A stretch of 64,000 nt of DNA, taken from NCBI GenBank assembly GCA_963775695.1, contig CAVZJU010000018.1, forward strand, positions 24,156-88,155, in the 5' to 3' direction. The notes beneath the pieces are model-generated. The model saw nothing but the letters and a program-made list of their open reading frames with translations. It did not search any database and was not told the origin of the DNA. Position numbers and translations under genes: made by a program. Positions 27,000 through 35,401 of this stretch are shown piece after piece; the first letter of the stretch is position 1; the number at the start of each line of letters is the position of its first letter. The DNA comes from DATBLE01 sp963775695 (GTDB lineage Bacteria; Actinomycetota; Thermoleophilia; Gaiellales; Gaiellaceae).

Positions 27000-28457
27000 C
27001 TACATCCCGGCCAGTGCCAGGTACTTCAGCTCGAGCCAGTCCTCGATGCCGTACTTCGAGCCCTCGCGCCCCATTCCCGACTCCTTCATGCCGCCGAACG
27101 GAGCGACCTCCGTCGAGACGAAGCCGGTGTTGATGCCGAGGATGCCGTAGTCGAGTGCCTCGGAGACGCGCCAGACGCGGCCGACGTCGCGGCTGTAGAA
27201 GTACGCGGCGAGGCCGTAGGGCGTGTCGTTGGCGATCCGCACCGCCTCCTCCTCGGTCGGGAAGCCGGCGATCGCCGCCACCGGGCCGAACGTCTCCTCG
27301 ACGCTCATCGCCATCTCGGGCGCCAGCCCTGTGAGCACGGTCGGACGGTAGAACGTCTGACCGAGCGCGTGCCGCTCGCCGCCGAGGTGGAGTTCGGCGC
27401 CGCGGTCGATCGCGTCGGCGACGTGCCGCTCGACCTTCTCGAGCGCGGGCAGGTCGATCAGCGGGCCGACCTTCACGTCGCGGTCGGTGCCGGCACCGAC
27501 CGTTAGCCGCGTGACGCCGTCGACGAGGCGTTCCAGGTACTCGTCGTAGACGCCATCCTGGACGAGGATCCGGTTGGCGGTGATGCAGGTCTGGCCGGAG
27601 TTGCGGTACTTGTTCAGGAGCGTGCCGGCGAGAGCCTCGCCGAGGTCGGCGTCGTCGAAGACGATGAACGGCGCGTTCCCGCCCAGCTCGAGCGAGATCT
27701 TCTTCAGCCCGGCCGCGCACTGGGTCATCAGCAGCTTGCCGACCTCGTTCGATCCCGTGAAGCCGACCTTGCGGACGAGCGGGCTCGACGTCAGCTCGGC
27801 GCCGATCGCCGGCGCGTCCTCGGCGTCGCCGGTCACGACGGAGAACACGCCCTGCGGGAGCCCGGCCTCCTCTGCGAGCGCCGCGACGGCGAGTGCAGAG
27901 AGGGGCGTCTGTTCCGCCGGCTTCAACACCATCGTGCAACCGGCGGCCAGCGCAGGCGCCGCCTTGCGAGTCGGCATCGCCGACGGGAAGTTCCACGGCG
28001 TGATCCCGGCCGAGACGCCGACCGGCTGCTTCAGGACGACGATTCGCCGGTCGGGCAGCGGCGACGGGATCGTGTCGCCGTAGACGCGCTTGCCCTCCTC
28101 GCCGAACCACTCGAGGAACGACGCGGCGTAGCGGATCTCGGCCTCGGACTCGGCGAGCGGCTTACCCTGCTCGAGCGTGAGCAGCAGGGCGAGGTCGTCG
28201 AGGTGCTCGAGCATCAGGTCGGCCCACCGGCGGAGAATCCGCCCCCGGTCTGCGGCGGTGCGCGCCCGCCAGCGCGGGAAGGACACCTCGGCCGCCTCGA
28301 GCGCGTGCCGGGTCTCGGCCGCACCCATCCGCGGCACCCTCGCGAGCTCTTCCCCCGTCGCCGGGTTCGTCACCGTGAACGTGTCGCCCGAGTCGGAGTC
28401 GACCCAGCGGCCGTTCACGTACGCCTGCTCGCGGAGGAGCGCCGTCTCGGCGATCAC
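27000..28457 (-). CDS. gabD: NAD(P)-dependent succinate-semialdehyde dehydrogenase-type ALDH
   Basis: 485-aa aldehyde dehydrogenase. Catalytic Cys in NSGQTCITANR, catalytic Glu in ISLELGGNAPFIVF, cofactor region GFTGSNEVGK and the C-terminal PFGGMKESGMGREGS. The sequence ITPWNFPSAMPTRKAAPALA with LELGGNAPFIV is characteristic of GabD. It oxidises succinic semialdehyde to succinate in GABA and related catabolism. The GTG start overlaps the small upstream gene by 4 nt, placing it at the end of the gatB transcript, an unusual partner. Confidence 0.9.
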   Translation of the reverse strand: MIAETALLREQAYVNGRWVDSDSGDTFTVTNPATGEELARVPRMGAAETRHALEAAEVSFPRWRARTAADRGRILRRWADLMLEHLDDLALLLTLEQGKPLAESEAEIRYAASFLEWFGEEGKRVYGDTIPSPLPDRRIVVLKQPVGVSAGITPWNFPSAMPTRKAAPALAAGCTMVLKPAEQTPLSALAVAALAEEAGLPQGVFSVVTGDAEDAPAIGAELTSSPLVRKVGFTGSNEVGKLLMTQCAAGLKKISLELGGNAPFIVFDDADLGEALAGTLLNKYRNSGQTCITANRILVQDGVYDEYLERLVDGVTRLTVGAGTDRDVKVGPLIDLPALEKVERHVADAIDRGAELHLGGERHALGQTFYRPTVLTGLAPEMAMSVEETFGPVAAIAGFPTEEEAVRIANDTPYGLAAYFYSRDVGRVWRVSEALDYGILGINTGFVSTEVAPFGGMKESGMGREGSKYGIEDWLELKYLALAGM

Positions 28458-28693
28458 GTCCCCTCCAGCCAGTCGCGAATCTCGTGCGGAGTCAGCGTCC
28501 GCCGCCCGAGCTCCTCTGCTCGCGGGACGAAGTCGCGGGCGACCCGAACGACGACGTCCTCGGTGTCGGAAAACGGGCTGAGGATCTTCGTCCCCTTGAG
28601 CAGCACCTTGCCTGGGAGCGGCGCGGCGACGGCAGACAGGTGCGCGGCCGAGTAGCCCTTGGCCTGCAGCGCGTCGTTGGCCTCGTCGATCAC
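28454..28693 (-). CDS. small conserved-context protein of unknown function
   Basis: 79-aa soluble protein with no recognised domain. It is moderately charged, with a hydrophobic segment AAHLSAVAAPLPGKVLL and a C-terminal acidic helix RTLTPHEIRDWLEGT. It is held between gatB and gabD by GTGA overlaps on both sides (28690-28693 and 28454-28457), which argues that it is translated. No function can be proposed beyond linkage. Confidence 0.7.
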   Translation of the reverse strand: MIDEANDALQAKGYSAAHLSAVAAPLPGKVLLKGTKILSPFSDTEDVVVRVARDFVPRAEELGRRTLTPHEIRDWLEGT

Positions 28694-30084
28694 GACGTCA
28701 GCTTCTCACGCAAGAGCTCGTTGACGACCTTGGGGTTCGCCTTGCCGCCGGTCTCCTTCATCACCTGGCCGACGAAGAAGCCGAGCAGGCCGTCCTTGCC
28801 CCCGCGGTACGCCTCGACCTGACCCGGATGCGCAGCCAGAACGGCCGCGACGATCGGCTCGAGCTCGCCGGTATCGGAGACGGCCGTCTGCTCCAGGTAG
28901 TCGTCCGCGGCGAACCCGTCCTCGGCGCTCGCCGCGACCGCAGCCGACAGCGCCTCACGCGTGAGACCCTTCGCCGCCACTGCCACCTTGGCCAGCTCGG
29001 CGAGGTTCGCCGCCACCGGGATCGGCTGGTTCATTGCGAAGTTGAACGCCTCCCGCTCGGCGACGCCGCCCGCCACCAGACCCCGGTACGCCGGATCGCG
29101 GTCGGTGGTGACGAGTGCCCAGGCGTCCTCGACCCCGAGGGCCTCCGCCCGGTCCCGGATGGCGTCCGCGGGCAACTCCGGAAGCGCGCCGCGCAGCCGT
29201 TCGACCAGCGCGGGCTCGGGCTCCACCGGCACGAGGTCGGGCTCCGGGAAGTAGCGGTAGTCGTCCGCCTCCTCCTTCGAGCGGTGCGGCGTGAGCGCGT
29301 CGGTGTTCGGCTCGTAGTCGTAGGTGTGCTGCTCGACCACCCCGCCCGACTCGTACAGTTCGACCTGCTGCCGGACCGCCGCCACGATCCCACGGCCGAT
29401 GAACCGGAACGAATTCATGTTCTTCAGCTCCCAGCGCGTGCGCAGCTCGTCCGAGCCCACGGGGCGCACCGAGACGTTGGCGTCACAGCGCAGCGTCCCC
29501 TCCTCCATGCGCGCGTCGGAGATGCCCAGCGCGACGATCGTCTGGCGCAGGAGCTGGAGGAAGCGTTCGGCCTGTTCAGCCGAGCGGATGTCGGGCTGGG
29601 TGACGATCTCGACCAGGGGCGTGCCGCCGCGGTTGAAGTCGATCAGCGATCGCTCCGCGCCGATCTTTCGCCCCGTGCCGCCGCCGACGTGGACGGTCTT
29701 TGCAGCGTCCTCCTCCAGGTGCGCACGGACGAAGCGGATCTCGAACGGCTCCGGCCCCGGCACGGCCAGTCGCCCGCCGACGCAGAGCGGCTGGTCGTAC
29801 TGGGAGATCTGGTAGCCCTTCGGGTTGTCCGGATAGAAGTAGTTCTTCCGCGCGAAGACCGCCCGCTCGGCGATCTCGGAGCCGAGGGCGAGGCCGAGCT
29901 CTATCGTCCATTCGACGGCCCGGCGGTTCGCCACCGGCAATGCCCCCGGATGTGCGAGGCAGACGGGGCAGGTGTGCGTGTTCGGCTCTGCGCCGAAGCC
30001 GGTCTCGCAGCGGCAGAACATCTTCGTCCGCGTCTTCAGGTGGACGTGGATCTCCAGGCCGACGACGGCTTCCCACTCGCTCAT
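28690..30084 (-). CDS. gatB: Asp/Glu-tRNA amidotransferase subunit B
   Basis: 464-aa GatB, the tRNA-binding kinase subunit of GatCAB, which converts Glu-tRNA-Gln or Asp-tRNA-Asn to the amidated form. Landmarks are GLEIHVHLKTRTKMFC, the zinc-type pair FCRC and CPVCLAHPG, NYFYPDNPKGYQISQ, DFNRGGTPLVEIVT and the C-terminal YqeY-like domain with GGKANPKVVNELL. The ATG overlaps the gatA stop (ATGA), and the stop overlaps the next gene (GTGA). Full length. Confidence 0.96.
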   Translation of the reverse strand: MSEWEAVVGLEIHVHLKTRTKMFCRCETGFGAEPNTHTCPVCLAHPGALPVANRRAVEWTIELGLALGSEIAERAVFARKNYFYPDNPKGYQISQYDQPLCVGGRLAVPGPEPFEIRFVRAHLEEDAAKTVHVGGGTGRKIGAERSLIDFNRGGTPLVEIVTQPDIRSAEQAERFLQLLRQTIVALGISDARMEEGTLRCDANVSVRPVGSDELRTRWELKNMNSFRFIGRGIVAAVRQQVELYESGGVVEQHTYDYEPNTDALTPHRSKEEADDYRYFPEPDLVPVEPEPALVERLRGALPELPADAIRDRAEALGVEDAWALVTTDRDPAYRGLVAGGVAEREAFNFAMNQPIPVAANLAELAKVAVAAKGLTREALSAAVAASAEDGFAADDYLEQTAVSDTGELEPIVAAVLAAHPGQVEAYRGGKDGLLGFFVGQVMKETGGKANPKVVNELLREKLTS

Positions 30085-31482
30085 CGCAGGCGCTCCGGGA
30101 CGGAATCGAATTCGAGCCCGCGCTCGAGCGCGTGTCCCGCGCGGAAGAGCGTGTTCTCGGCCAGCTGCGGCCCGACGAGCTGCAGCCCGACCGGCAGGCC
30201 GTCGGACAGGCCGCAGGGGATCGAGAGCCCGGGCAGGCCGGCGACGCACGAGGGAATCGTCAGCAGGTCCGAGGCGTACATCGCGAGCGGGTCGTCGGCG
30301 CGCTCGCCGACCGGAAACGCGACCGTGGGCGACGTGGCCGACACGATCAGGTCGAAGCGCTCGAAGACGGCGGCGTGCTCGCGGATGATCACCGTCCGCA
30401 CCTGCTGTGCCTTGCCGTAGAAGGCCTCGTAGTAGCCGGCCGAGAGCGCGTACGTGCCGAGCATGATCCGGCGCTTCGGCTCGTCGCCGAAGCCCTCGTC
30501 CCGCGTGCGCTCGTAGACGGTGGTGAGGTCGTCACCACCGGCGCGGAACCCGTAGCGGACGCCGTCGTAGCGGGCGAGGTTGGACGACGCTTCGGCAGGG
30601 GCGATCAGGTAGTAGCAGGGCAGCCCGTACTCGACCGAACGCGGGAGCGAGCACTCCTCCACCTCGGCGCCGAGCTCCTCGCAGAGCGCGACCGCCCGCG
30701 CGACCGCTGCCGCGACACCCGGCTCGATCCCGGCCGCGTCGCGCATCTCGACCGGGATGCCCACCCGCAGTCCCTTCAGATCCTCGCCCTCGGGGATCTC
30801 GACCGGCGGGACGTCCACGGTCGTCGAGTCGGCCGAGTCGCGACCGGAGATCACCGAGTAGAGGAACGCGCAGTCGCGCACGGTCTTCGTCACCGGACCG
30901 ACCTGGTCGAGCGACGAGGCGAAGGCGACGATCCCGCAGCGGCTGACCGTCCCGTACGTCGGCCGCAGCCCGACGTTGCCGCAGAGCGCTGCAGGCTGCT
31001 TGATCGAACCGCCGGTGTCGGAGCCGAGCGCCCACGGCGCCATTCCCGCCGCGACCGCGGCGGCCGAGCCGCCCCCGGACCCACCCGGGACGCGCGCGGG
31101 GTCCCACGGGATTCCGCGAAGGGCCGTACGCCGAGTTCTCGGTCGAGGAGCCCATCGCGAACTCGTCGGTGTTGGTCTTCCCCAACAGGGACAGCCCTCT
31201 CGCCTTGACCCGAGCGGCCACGGTCGAGTCGTAGACGGGCACGTAGCCGGCCAGGATCTTCGAGCCGGCCGTGGTTTCGACGCCCTTCGTCCCGATCACG
31301 TCCTTGAGCGCGATCGGGATGCCCTCGCCGACCTCGTCGCACAGGCGCAGGAAGCAGTGGAGCTCGTCGTCGCGCTCGTCGATCGCCGCCCGGTAGGCGT
31401 CGAAGAGCTCCTGGCTCGACACCTCGCCCCGCGTCAGCAGGTCGTTCGCACTCTCGGCGGTCAGCCGCAGGGTGTCGATCAC
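30081..31482 (-). CDS. gatA: Asp/Glu-tRNA amidotransferase subunit A (one frameshift)
   Basis: GatA, the amidase subunit that releases ammonia from Gln or Asn. The N-terminal frame carries the catalytic Lys (IPIALKDVIGTKG) and GKTNTDEFAMGSSTENSAYGPSRNP, then breaks. The -1 frame continues with WDPARVPGGSGGGSAAAVAA and GSDTGGSIKQPAALCG, which hold the catalytic serines. Deleting one C from the CCC at 31108-31110 restores a 466-aa protein of normal length. Because GatCAB is normally essential, a sequence error is more likely than a real lesion. The GTG start at 31482 has a weak GGGGGA upstream. Confidence 0.93.
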
Positions 31483-31612
31483 GACCGTGTCCCCCAGCGC
31501 CCAGTTTCGAGGTAGGGCCCCCCAGGGAGGAGCGACGCCCCCTTGCGAACAGCATCGCAGCCGCGAATGCGCCCGACTGTGCCGGAAGCGCGACGAAACG
31601 CGCGCAACGTGC

Positions 31613-31894
31613 TCATACCGCGGGCACTCCGAAGAAGCCGTCCTCGGGATCGGGCGCGTTCGCGAGCGCCTCCTCGCGCGGAAGGCACGGCCGCGGCTCG
31701 TCTTCGGCGAGCACGTTGACCAGGTCGAGCGGGTGCGAGGTTGCCGGGACGCCCTCGAGGTCGAGCTCGGACACCTTGCCGACCGCCTCGAGGATCGCGC
31801 TCAGCTGACCGCGGAAGCGCTCGACCTCCTCCTCGCTCAGCGCAAGCCGGGCGAGCTTCGCGACGTGCAGCACCTCGTCTCTCGTGATCTCCAT
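31613..31894 (-). CDS. gatC: Asp/Glu-tRNA amidotransferase subunit C
   Basis: 93-aa GatC, the small belt-like subunit that holds GatA and GatB together. The pattern ITRDEVLHVAKLARLALSEEE at the N-terminus and the PLDLVNVLAEDEPRP turn are typical. ATG 31894 is preferred to an upstream TTG at 31912, which would lie within the csp terminator; GGGAG precedes it. A 130-nt gap (31483-31612) separates it from gatA, with no gene seen in it. Confidence 0.92.
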   Translation of the reverse strand: MEITRDEVLHVAKLARLALSEEEVERFRGQLSAILEAVGKVSELDLEGVPATSHPLDLVNVLAEDEPRPCLPREEALANAPDPEDGFFGVPAV

Positions 31895-31910
31895 GGATGC
31901 CAAGTCTCCC

Positions 31911-31938
31911 AAAAGAAGGGCCCCCTTTCGGGGGCCCT
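31911..31938 (-). terminator. Rho-independent terminator after csp
   Basis: On the minus strand AGGGCCCCC, a GAAA tetraloop and GGGGGCCCT form a perfect 9-bp stem followed by TCTTTT. It lies after the cold-shock gene and 17 nt before the gatC ATG. Confidence 0.9.
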
Positions 31939-31963
31939 GGCAACAGGTTCCGAAAGGGAAGCT

Positions 31964-32164
31964 CTAGAGCGGAACGACGTTCGCCGCCTGCAGGCCTTTC
32001 TGGCCTTGCACGACCTCGAACTCGACCTTCTGACCCTCGGTCAGCGTCTTGTACCCGTCGGACTGGATCGCGCTGAAGTGGACGAAGACGTCCTCGCCCT
32101 CACTCCGCTCGATGAATCCGTAGCCCTTCTCGTTCGAAAACCACTTCACGGTGCCCTCTGCCAA
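31964..32164 (-). CDS. csp: cold-shock protein
   Basis: 66-aa single-domain cold-shock RNA chaperone. It begins AEGTVKWFSNEKGYGFI with RNP1 (KGYGFI), has RNP2 VFVHF and ends QAANVVPL. The start is TTG, supported by AGGAGGA 5 nt upstream; an out-of-frame ATG overlaps the site. A TAAGGT -10 box at 32246-32241 would give a 5' leader of about 70 nt, long enough for temperature-sensitive RNA structure as in other csp genes. It ends at a strong terminator, so it is largely monocistronic. Confidence 0.95.
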   Translation of the reverse strand: MAEGTVKWFSNEKGYGFIERSEGEDVFVHFSAIQSDGYKTLTEGQKVEFEVVQGQKGLQAANVVPL

Positions 32165-32240
32165 AACATCCTCCTTCTGTACTGCAAAAACAAACGACGG
32201 CCCGGGCACCGAGCCGCCGACCCAGGGTTGAGCGGGCAGA

Positions 32241-32246
32241 ACCTTA
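32241..32246 (-). promoter_or_regulatory. -10 box of csp
   Basis: TAAGGT on the minus strand lies about 77 nt before the csp TTG and overlaps the last bases of folD. No clear -35 box. Confidence 0.4.
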
Positions 32247-33104
32247 GCGTCCGTTCCCGGGGAACGCAAGGCGACCGGCGCGATAGTTCGCAGCCTTGAC
32301 CGTGTTCCGTAACAGCATCGCGATCGTCATCGGCCCAACCCCGCCCGGAACCGGGGTCATCAGCCCGGCGACGTCGAACGCGTCGGGATCGACGTCTCCG
32401 CGAAGCCCCTCTTCGGTGCGGTTCATGCCGACGTCGATCACCGCGCCGCCGGGATTGACCATGTCCTTCGAGACCACCCCCGCCTTGCCAACGGCCGCAA
32501 CCAGCACGTCCGCCTGGGAGACGTGCCAGGAGAGGTCTGCTGTCCGCGAGTGGCAGATCGTGACCGTCGCGTTGGCCCGCAGCAGGAGCAGGGCGGCCGG
32601 CTTGCCGACGATCGTGCTCCGCCCGATCACTACCGCCCGCTTCCCCTCCAGCGGCACCCCGTACTCCTCCAGCAACGCCATGATCCCGAGCGGCGTCGCC
32701 GGCACGAAGGTGGGCTCGTCGAGGTAGAGCTGGCCGGCGCTCGCCGGGTGGAAGCCGTCGACGTCCTTTCGCGGGGAGACGGCACGCAGTACCCGGCCCT
32801 CGTCGATGTGCTCGGGCAGAGGCAGCTGGACGAGGATCCCGTCCACCGCGTCGTCGGCGTTCAGCTCGCCGACCAGGGTGAGGAGCGCTTCCTCGGACGT
32901 GTCGACCGGAAGATGATGGTCGTGCGGCTCGATCCCGGCCTCGCGCGCCGCCTCGTGCTTCTTTCCGATGTAGATGTGGGACGCCGGGTCGTCGCCGACC
33001 AGCACCGTCGCCAGGCCGGGCCGCCCCAGCGTCGCGACCTCGGCCGCGACCTCCTGCCGGATCCGCGCCGCCAGCGCCGCGCCGTCCATCTTCGTCGCCG
33101 TCAC
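32244..33104 (-). CDS. folD: methylenetetrahydrofolate dehydrogenase/cyclohydrolase
   Basis: 286-aa bifunctional FolD, interconverting 5,10-methylene- and 10-formyl-tetrahydrofolate. Landmarks are the catalytic Tyr/Lys region SHIYIGKKHEAAREAGI, GILVQLPLPEHID, KDVDGFHP, the cofactor loop VIGRSTIVGKPAALLLL and the C-terminal TPVPGGVGPMTIAML. The GTG at 33104 is placed 7 nt after a TACGCT -10 box, so the mRNA is leaderless. It shares the promoter core at 33112-33121 with the divergent PASTA gene. Confidence 0.96.
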   Translation of the reverse strand: MTATKMDGAALAARIRQEVAAEVATLGRPGLATVLVGDDPASHIYIGKKHEAAREAGIEPHDHHLPVDTSEEALLTLVGELNADDAVDGILVQLPLPEHIDEGRVLRAVSPRKDVDGFHPASAGQLYLDEPTFVPATPLGIMALLEEYGVPLEGKRAVVIGRSTIVGKPAALLLLRANATVTICHSRTADLSWHVSQADVLVAAVGKAGVVSKDMVNPGGAVIDVGMNRTEEGLRGDVDPDAFDVAGLMTPVPGGVGPMTIAMLLRNTVKAANYRAGRLAFPGNGR

Positions 33105-33111
33105 GGGCGCA

Positions 33112-33121
33112 AGCGTACTTT
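33112..33121. promoter_or_regulatory. bidirectional promoter with overlapping -10 boxes
   Basis: The plus strand reads AGCGTACTTT, an ANNNTANNNT pattern. TACTTT (33116-33121) faces right to the PASTA gene and TACGCT (33117-33112) faces left to folD, sharing the central TA. It has the same geometry as 21587-21596. Confidence 0.65.
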
Positions 33122-33137
33122 GCGGAGAACAGGGGAA

Positions 33138-34320
33138 ATGAGGCCAGCGATGCTCGTTCGCGGGCGAGTCACGGATTCCGACGAGGCCACGCAGGTCATC
33201 GACGAGCCGACCGCGCCGCTGCCGCCGGCAACGGCGCCGACGCCGACCGGCGTGCCGATCGAGGAGCCACCGCCCGAGCGGGACCTGTGGCCGTGGCTCG
33301 TCGTGCTCCTCGTCCTCGTCATCGCGGCACTGGTCGGCGCCTGGCTGGCCTCCCGGCACAACAGCGGCCGCCCGGCGCGCACGACGGCCGCCACGATCCA
33401 GACGATCGCCTCGCCTCCCAGGCCCAGGGCAGCTGCGAAGATCACCGTTCCCCGCGTCGCCGGTCTCCAGGCGCCGGCCGCGCTGAGAGCACTACGCCGC
33501 TTCGGCCTCACCGGCAAGACCCGCGCCGTGTTCTCGGCGAAGCCGCCCAACCGCGTGGTCACCGAGTCGCCGCGCGCCGCGGCGAAGGTCGCCCGCGGGG
33601 CGACGGTCACACTCGAGGTCTCGAAGGGACGGAAGCCGATCGCGATTCCGGACGTCACGGGTCAGCAGGTGGCGGCGGCGCTGGCCACGCTCGGCGCGCA
33701 AGGCCTGCGCGCGAACGTGATCCGGGTGCCGAGCGACCAGCCGGCCGGGCAGGTGGTCGCGCAGCACCCGAGGGCAGGCGCGGCCGCTCCTCCGGGCTCG
33801 TCGGTGCGGCTGAATGTCGCAGCCGGGTCTCGGCGACGAGTTCCGCCATTCCGGTTTCGCCTCCGCCCGCCACGCCGCGGTCACCGTCCCGGACGTTCGC
33901 GGGGAGAGGGCCAGCGACGCACGGAAGCAACTGCGCGAGGCCGGGCTCGTCCTGGAGATCAGGAAGGTTCCGAGCTCGCTTCCGAAGAACAGCGTCGTGG
34001 CCCAGTCACCACCCCCCGACACGGCGGCGAAGCAGGGAGACCACCTGTTGGTGACCGTGTCGAGAGGCCGGGCCAAAGGAGAGAAGGACGCCGGCGCGGT
34101 CCACCGCGCCGAGGCGACGTCCATCCCGGATGTGACCGGGGAGGACGAGGCGACGGCGGCACAGGATCTGGAGGCGGCCGGCTTCGAGGTGCGGGCCGTC
34201 GACCAGGAGACGACCGACGAGTCCGAGGACGGACTCGTGGTCGGGCAGGACCCCGCCGCGGACCGAGAGGCCCCGGCGGGGTCGAGAGTGACCATCTACG
34301 TCGGCCGCTTCGGCGGCTGA
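33138..34320 (+). CDS. membrane-anchored four-PASTA protein (one frameshift)
   Basis: A short cytoplasmic tail of about 50 residues is followed by one transmembrane helix (WPWLVVLLVLVIAALVGAWL) and four extracytoplasmic PASTA repeats starting at ITVPRVAG, IAIPDVTG, VTVPDVRG and TSIPDVTG. PASTA domains bind peptidoglycan fragments and usually hang on Ser/Thr kinases or penicillin-binding proteins; no kinase domain is present here. The frame breaks between repeats 2 and 3. Removing one G from GGG at 33825-33827 restores 393 aa. AGGGG precedes the ATG. Confidence 0.87.
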
Positions 34321-34332
34321 GAGGGGAGAGAC

Positions 34333-34605
34333 ATGGGAATCGGAGTCAGCCTGGTCCTGATCGCCGTCGGGGCGATCCTGACCTGGGCCGTGGAGACGAG
34401 CGTCTCGGGCCTCGACGTCAACGCCGTGGGCGTGATCCTGATGATCGTCGGCCTGGTCGGGCTCGTGCTCTCGCTGGTCTTCTGGTCGACCTGGTGGGGC
34501 CCGGGGTACTTCCGGCGCACGGTGGTGTCCGGCCCGGAACGCCGGCGGCGGCGCGTCGTCGTCGAGCAGGATCCCGCCGACGAGATCATCGAGGAGCGGT
34601 ACTAG
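34333..34605 (+). CDS. small membrane protein (DUF6458-like)
   Basis: 90-aa protein with two transmembrane helices (about residues 3-20 and 30-52) and a basic/acidic C-terminal tail RRRRVVVEQDPADEIIEE. The N-terminus MGIGVSLVLIAVGAIL resembles the DUF6458 family of Actinomycetota; the function is unknown. A GAGAGGGGAGAG Shine-Dalgarno region precedes the ATG, 12 nt after the PASTA gene, so the two are probably co-transcribed. Confidence 0.8.
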   Translation: MGIGVSLVLIAVGAILTWAVETSVSGLDVNAVGVILMIVGLVGLVLSLVFWSTWWGPGYFRRTVVSGPERRRRRVVVEQDPADEIIEERY

Positions 34606-34643
34606 CGGCGAACTGCGGCGCGGCGCGCCACCGGTGACAGGTT

Positions 34644-34649
34644 TACACT
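34644..34649 (+). promoter_or_regulatory. -10 box of the CGNR regulator gene
   Basis: TACACT ends 6 nt before the GTG at 34656, again a leaderless arrangement. Confidence 0.5.
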
Positions 34650-34655
34650 GGTGTC

Positions 34656-35177
34656 GTGCCGCGCTACGACCTTCCGAACCATGCGCCGGAGCCGCTCCGC
34701 CTCGTCCAGCGGCTGGTGAACACGGTCGACTTCGAGCGCGACCGCGACTGGCTGGCCGACTTGCTCTCGGAGGAGGGCGCGCAGGCGACGCAGGCCGAGC
34801 TCGACCGTGCCCGCGAGGTTCGCGAGGCGATTCGCGAGCTGCTGTACGCCAACAACCGGCAGGCGACGGAGGGCGATCCCTACGGGGTGCTGCGCCGAGC
34901 CGCCGACCGCGCGGGCTTCACGCTCGACCTCGAGGTCCCCGCGCTGGTGCCGTCGGCAGGCGGCGTCGACGGCCTGCTCGGCCGTGTGCTCGCGATCGCC
35001 TACGGTGCGATGGTCGACGGCTCGTGGGGCCGCCTGAAAGCGTGTCGCAACCACGGCTGCCGCTGGGCCTTCTACGACTACTCGCGAAACCGCTCGGCCA
35101 GCTGGTGCTCGATGCAGCTGTGCGGCAACCGCACGAAGACCCGCGCGTACCGGCGCCGGCACGGCACCGCCGCGTAG
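34656..35177 (+). CDS. CGNR zinc-finger regulator
   Basis: 173-aa protein with an N-terminal ABATE-like region (LVQRLVNTVDFERDRDWLAD) and a C-terminal CGNR zinc finger: CRNHGCRWAFYD followed by WCSMQLCGNRTKTRAYRRR, four cysteines in two pairs. The family is annotated as stress-induced transcriptional regulators in Actinomycetota, but direct evidence is limited. GTG start, leaderless. The tRNA-Cys gene follows on the other strand. Confidence 0.88.
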   Translation: MPRYDLPNHAPEPLRLVQRLVNTVDFERDRDWLADLLSEEGAQATQAELDRAREVREAIRELLYANNRQATEGDPYGVLRRAADRAGFTLDLEVPALVPSAGGVDGLLGRVLAIAYGAMVDGSWGRLKACRNHGCRWAFYDYSRNRSASWCSMQLCGNRTKTRAYRRRHGTAA

Positions 35178-35249
35178 CAGGTTGACGCCGCCGCAACCGA
35201 CCTGGCGGGCGCGGCTCACCACGGCCCGGTCCCCGCTCGAAGTCGTCAT

Positions 35250-35270
35250 GGCTCCCGCAGAGCGGGAGCC
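35250..35270 (-). terminator. hairpin downstream of tRNA-Cys
   Basis: A perfect 9-bp stem (GGCTCCCGC/GCGGGAGCC) with a 3-nt loop lies 17 nt beyond the tRNA-Cys 3' end. There is no T-run, so it would be an intrinsic terminator of the U-less kind, or an RNA-stabilising hairpin. Confidence 0.5.
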
Positions 35271-35287
35271 GGATTTCGAGCGGCCAA

Positions 35288-35358
35288 AGGCGCCTGGCGG
35301 ATTCGAACCGCCGTACGAGGCTTTGCAGGCCTCTGCCTAACCACTCGGCCAAGGCGCC
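35288..35358 (-). tRNA. tRNA-Cys (GCA)
   Basis: Cloverleaf with acceptor GGCGCCT/AGGCGCC, anticodon stem GAGGC/GCCTC with loop CTGCAAA (anticodon GCA), T arm with loop TTCGAAT and U73, the Cys-tRNA discriminator. CCA is not encoded, so it must be added by a CCA enzyme. 71 nt. Confidence 0.95.
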
Positions 35359-35401
35359 CGGCCCGCGCATGGTATCCGCCGTCCCGGGAACACCCTCGAC
35401 G

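Noticed and set aside
31483..31612. A riboswitch or T-box between gatC and gatA
   Set aside because: No T-box or riboswitch consensus was found; GC-rich segments alone do not support one.
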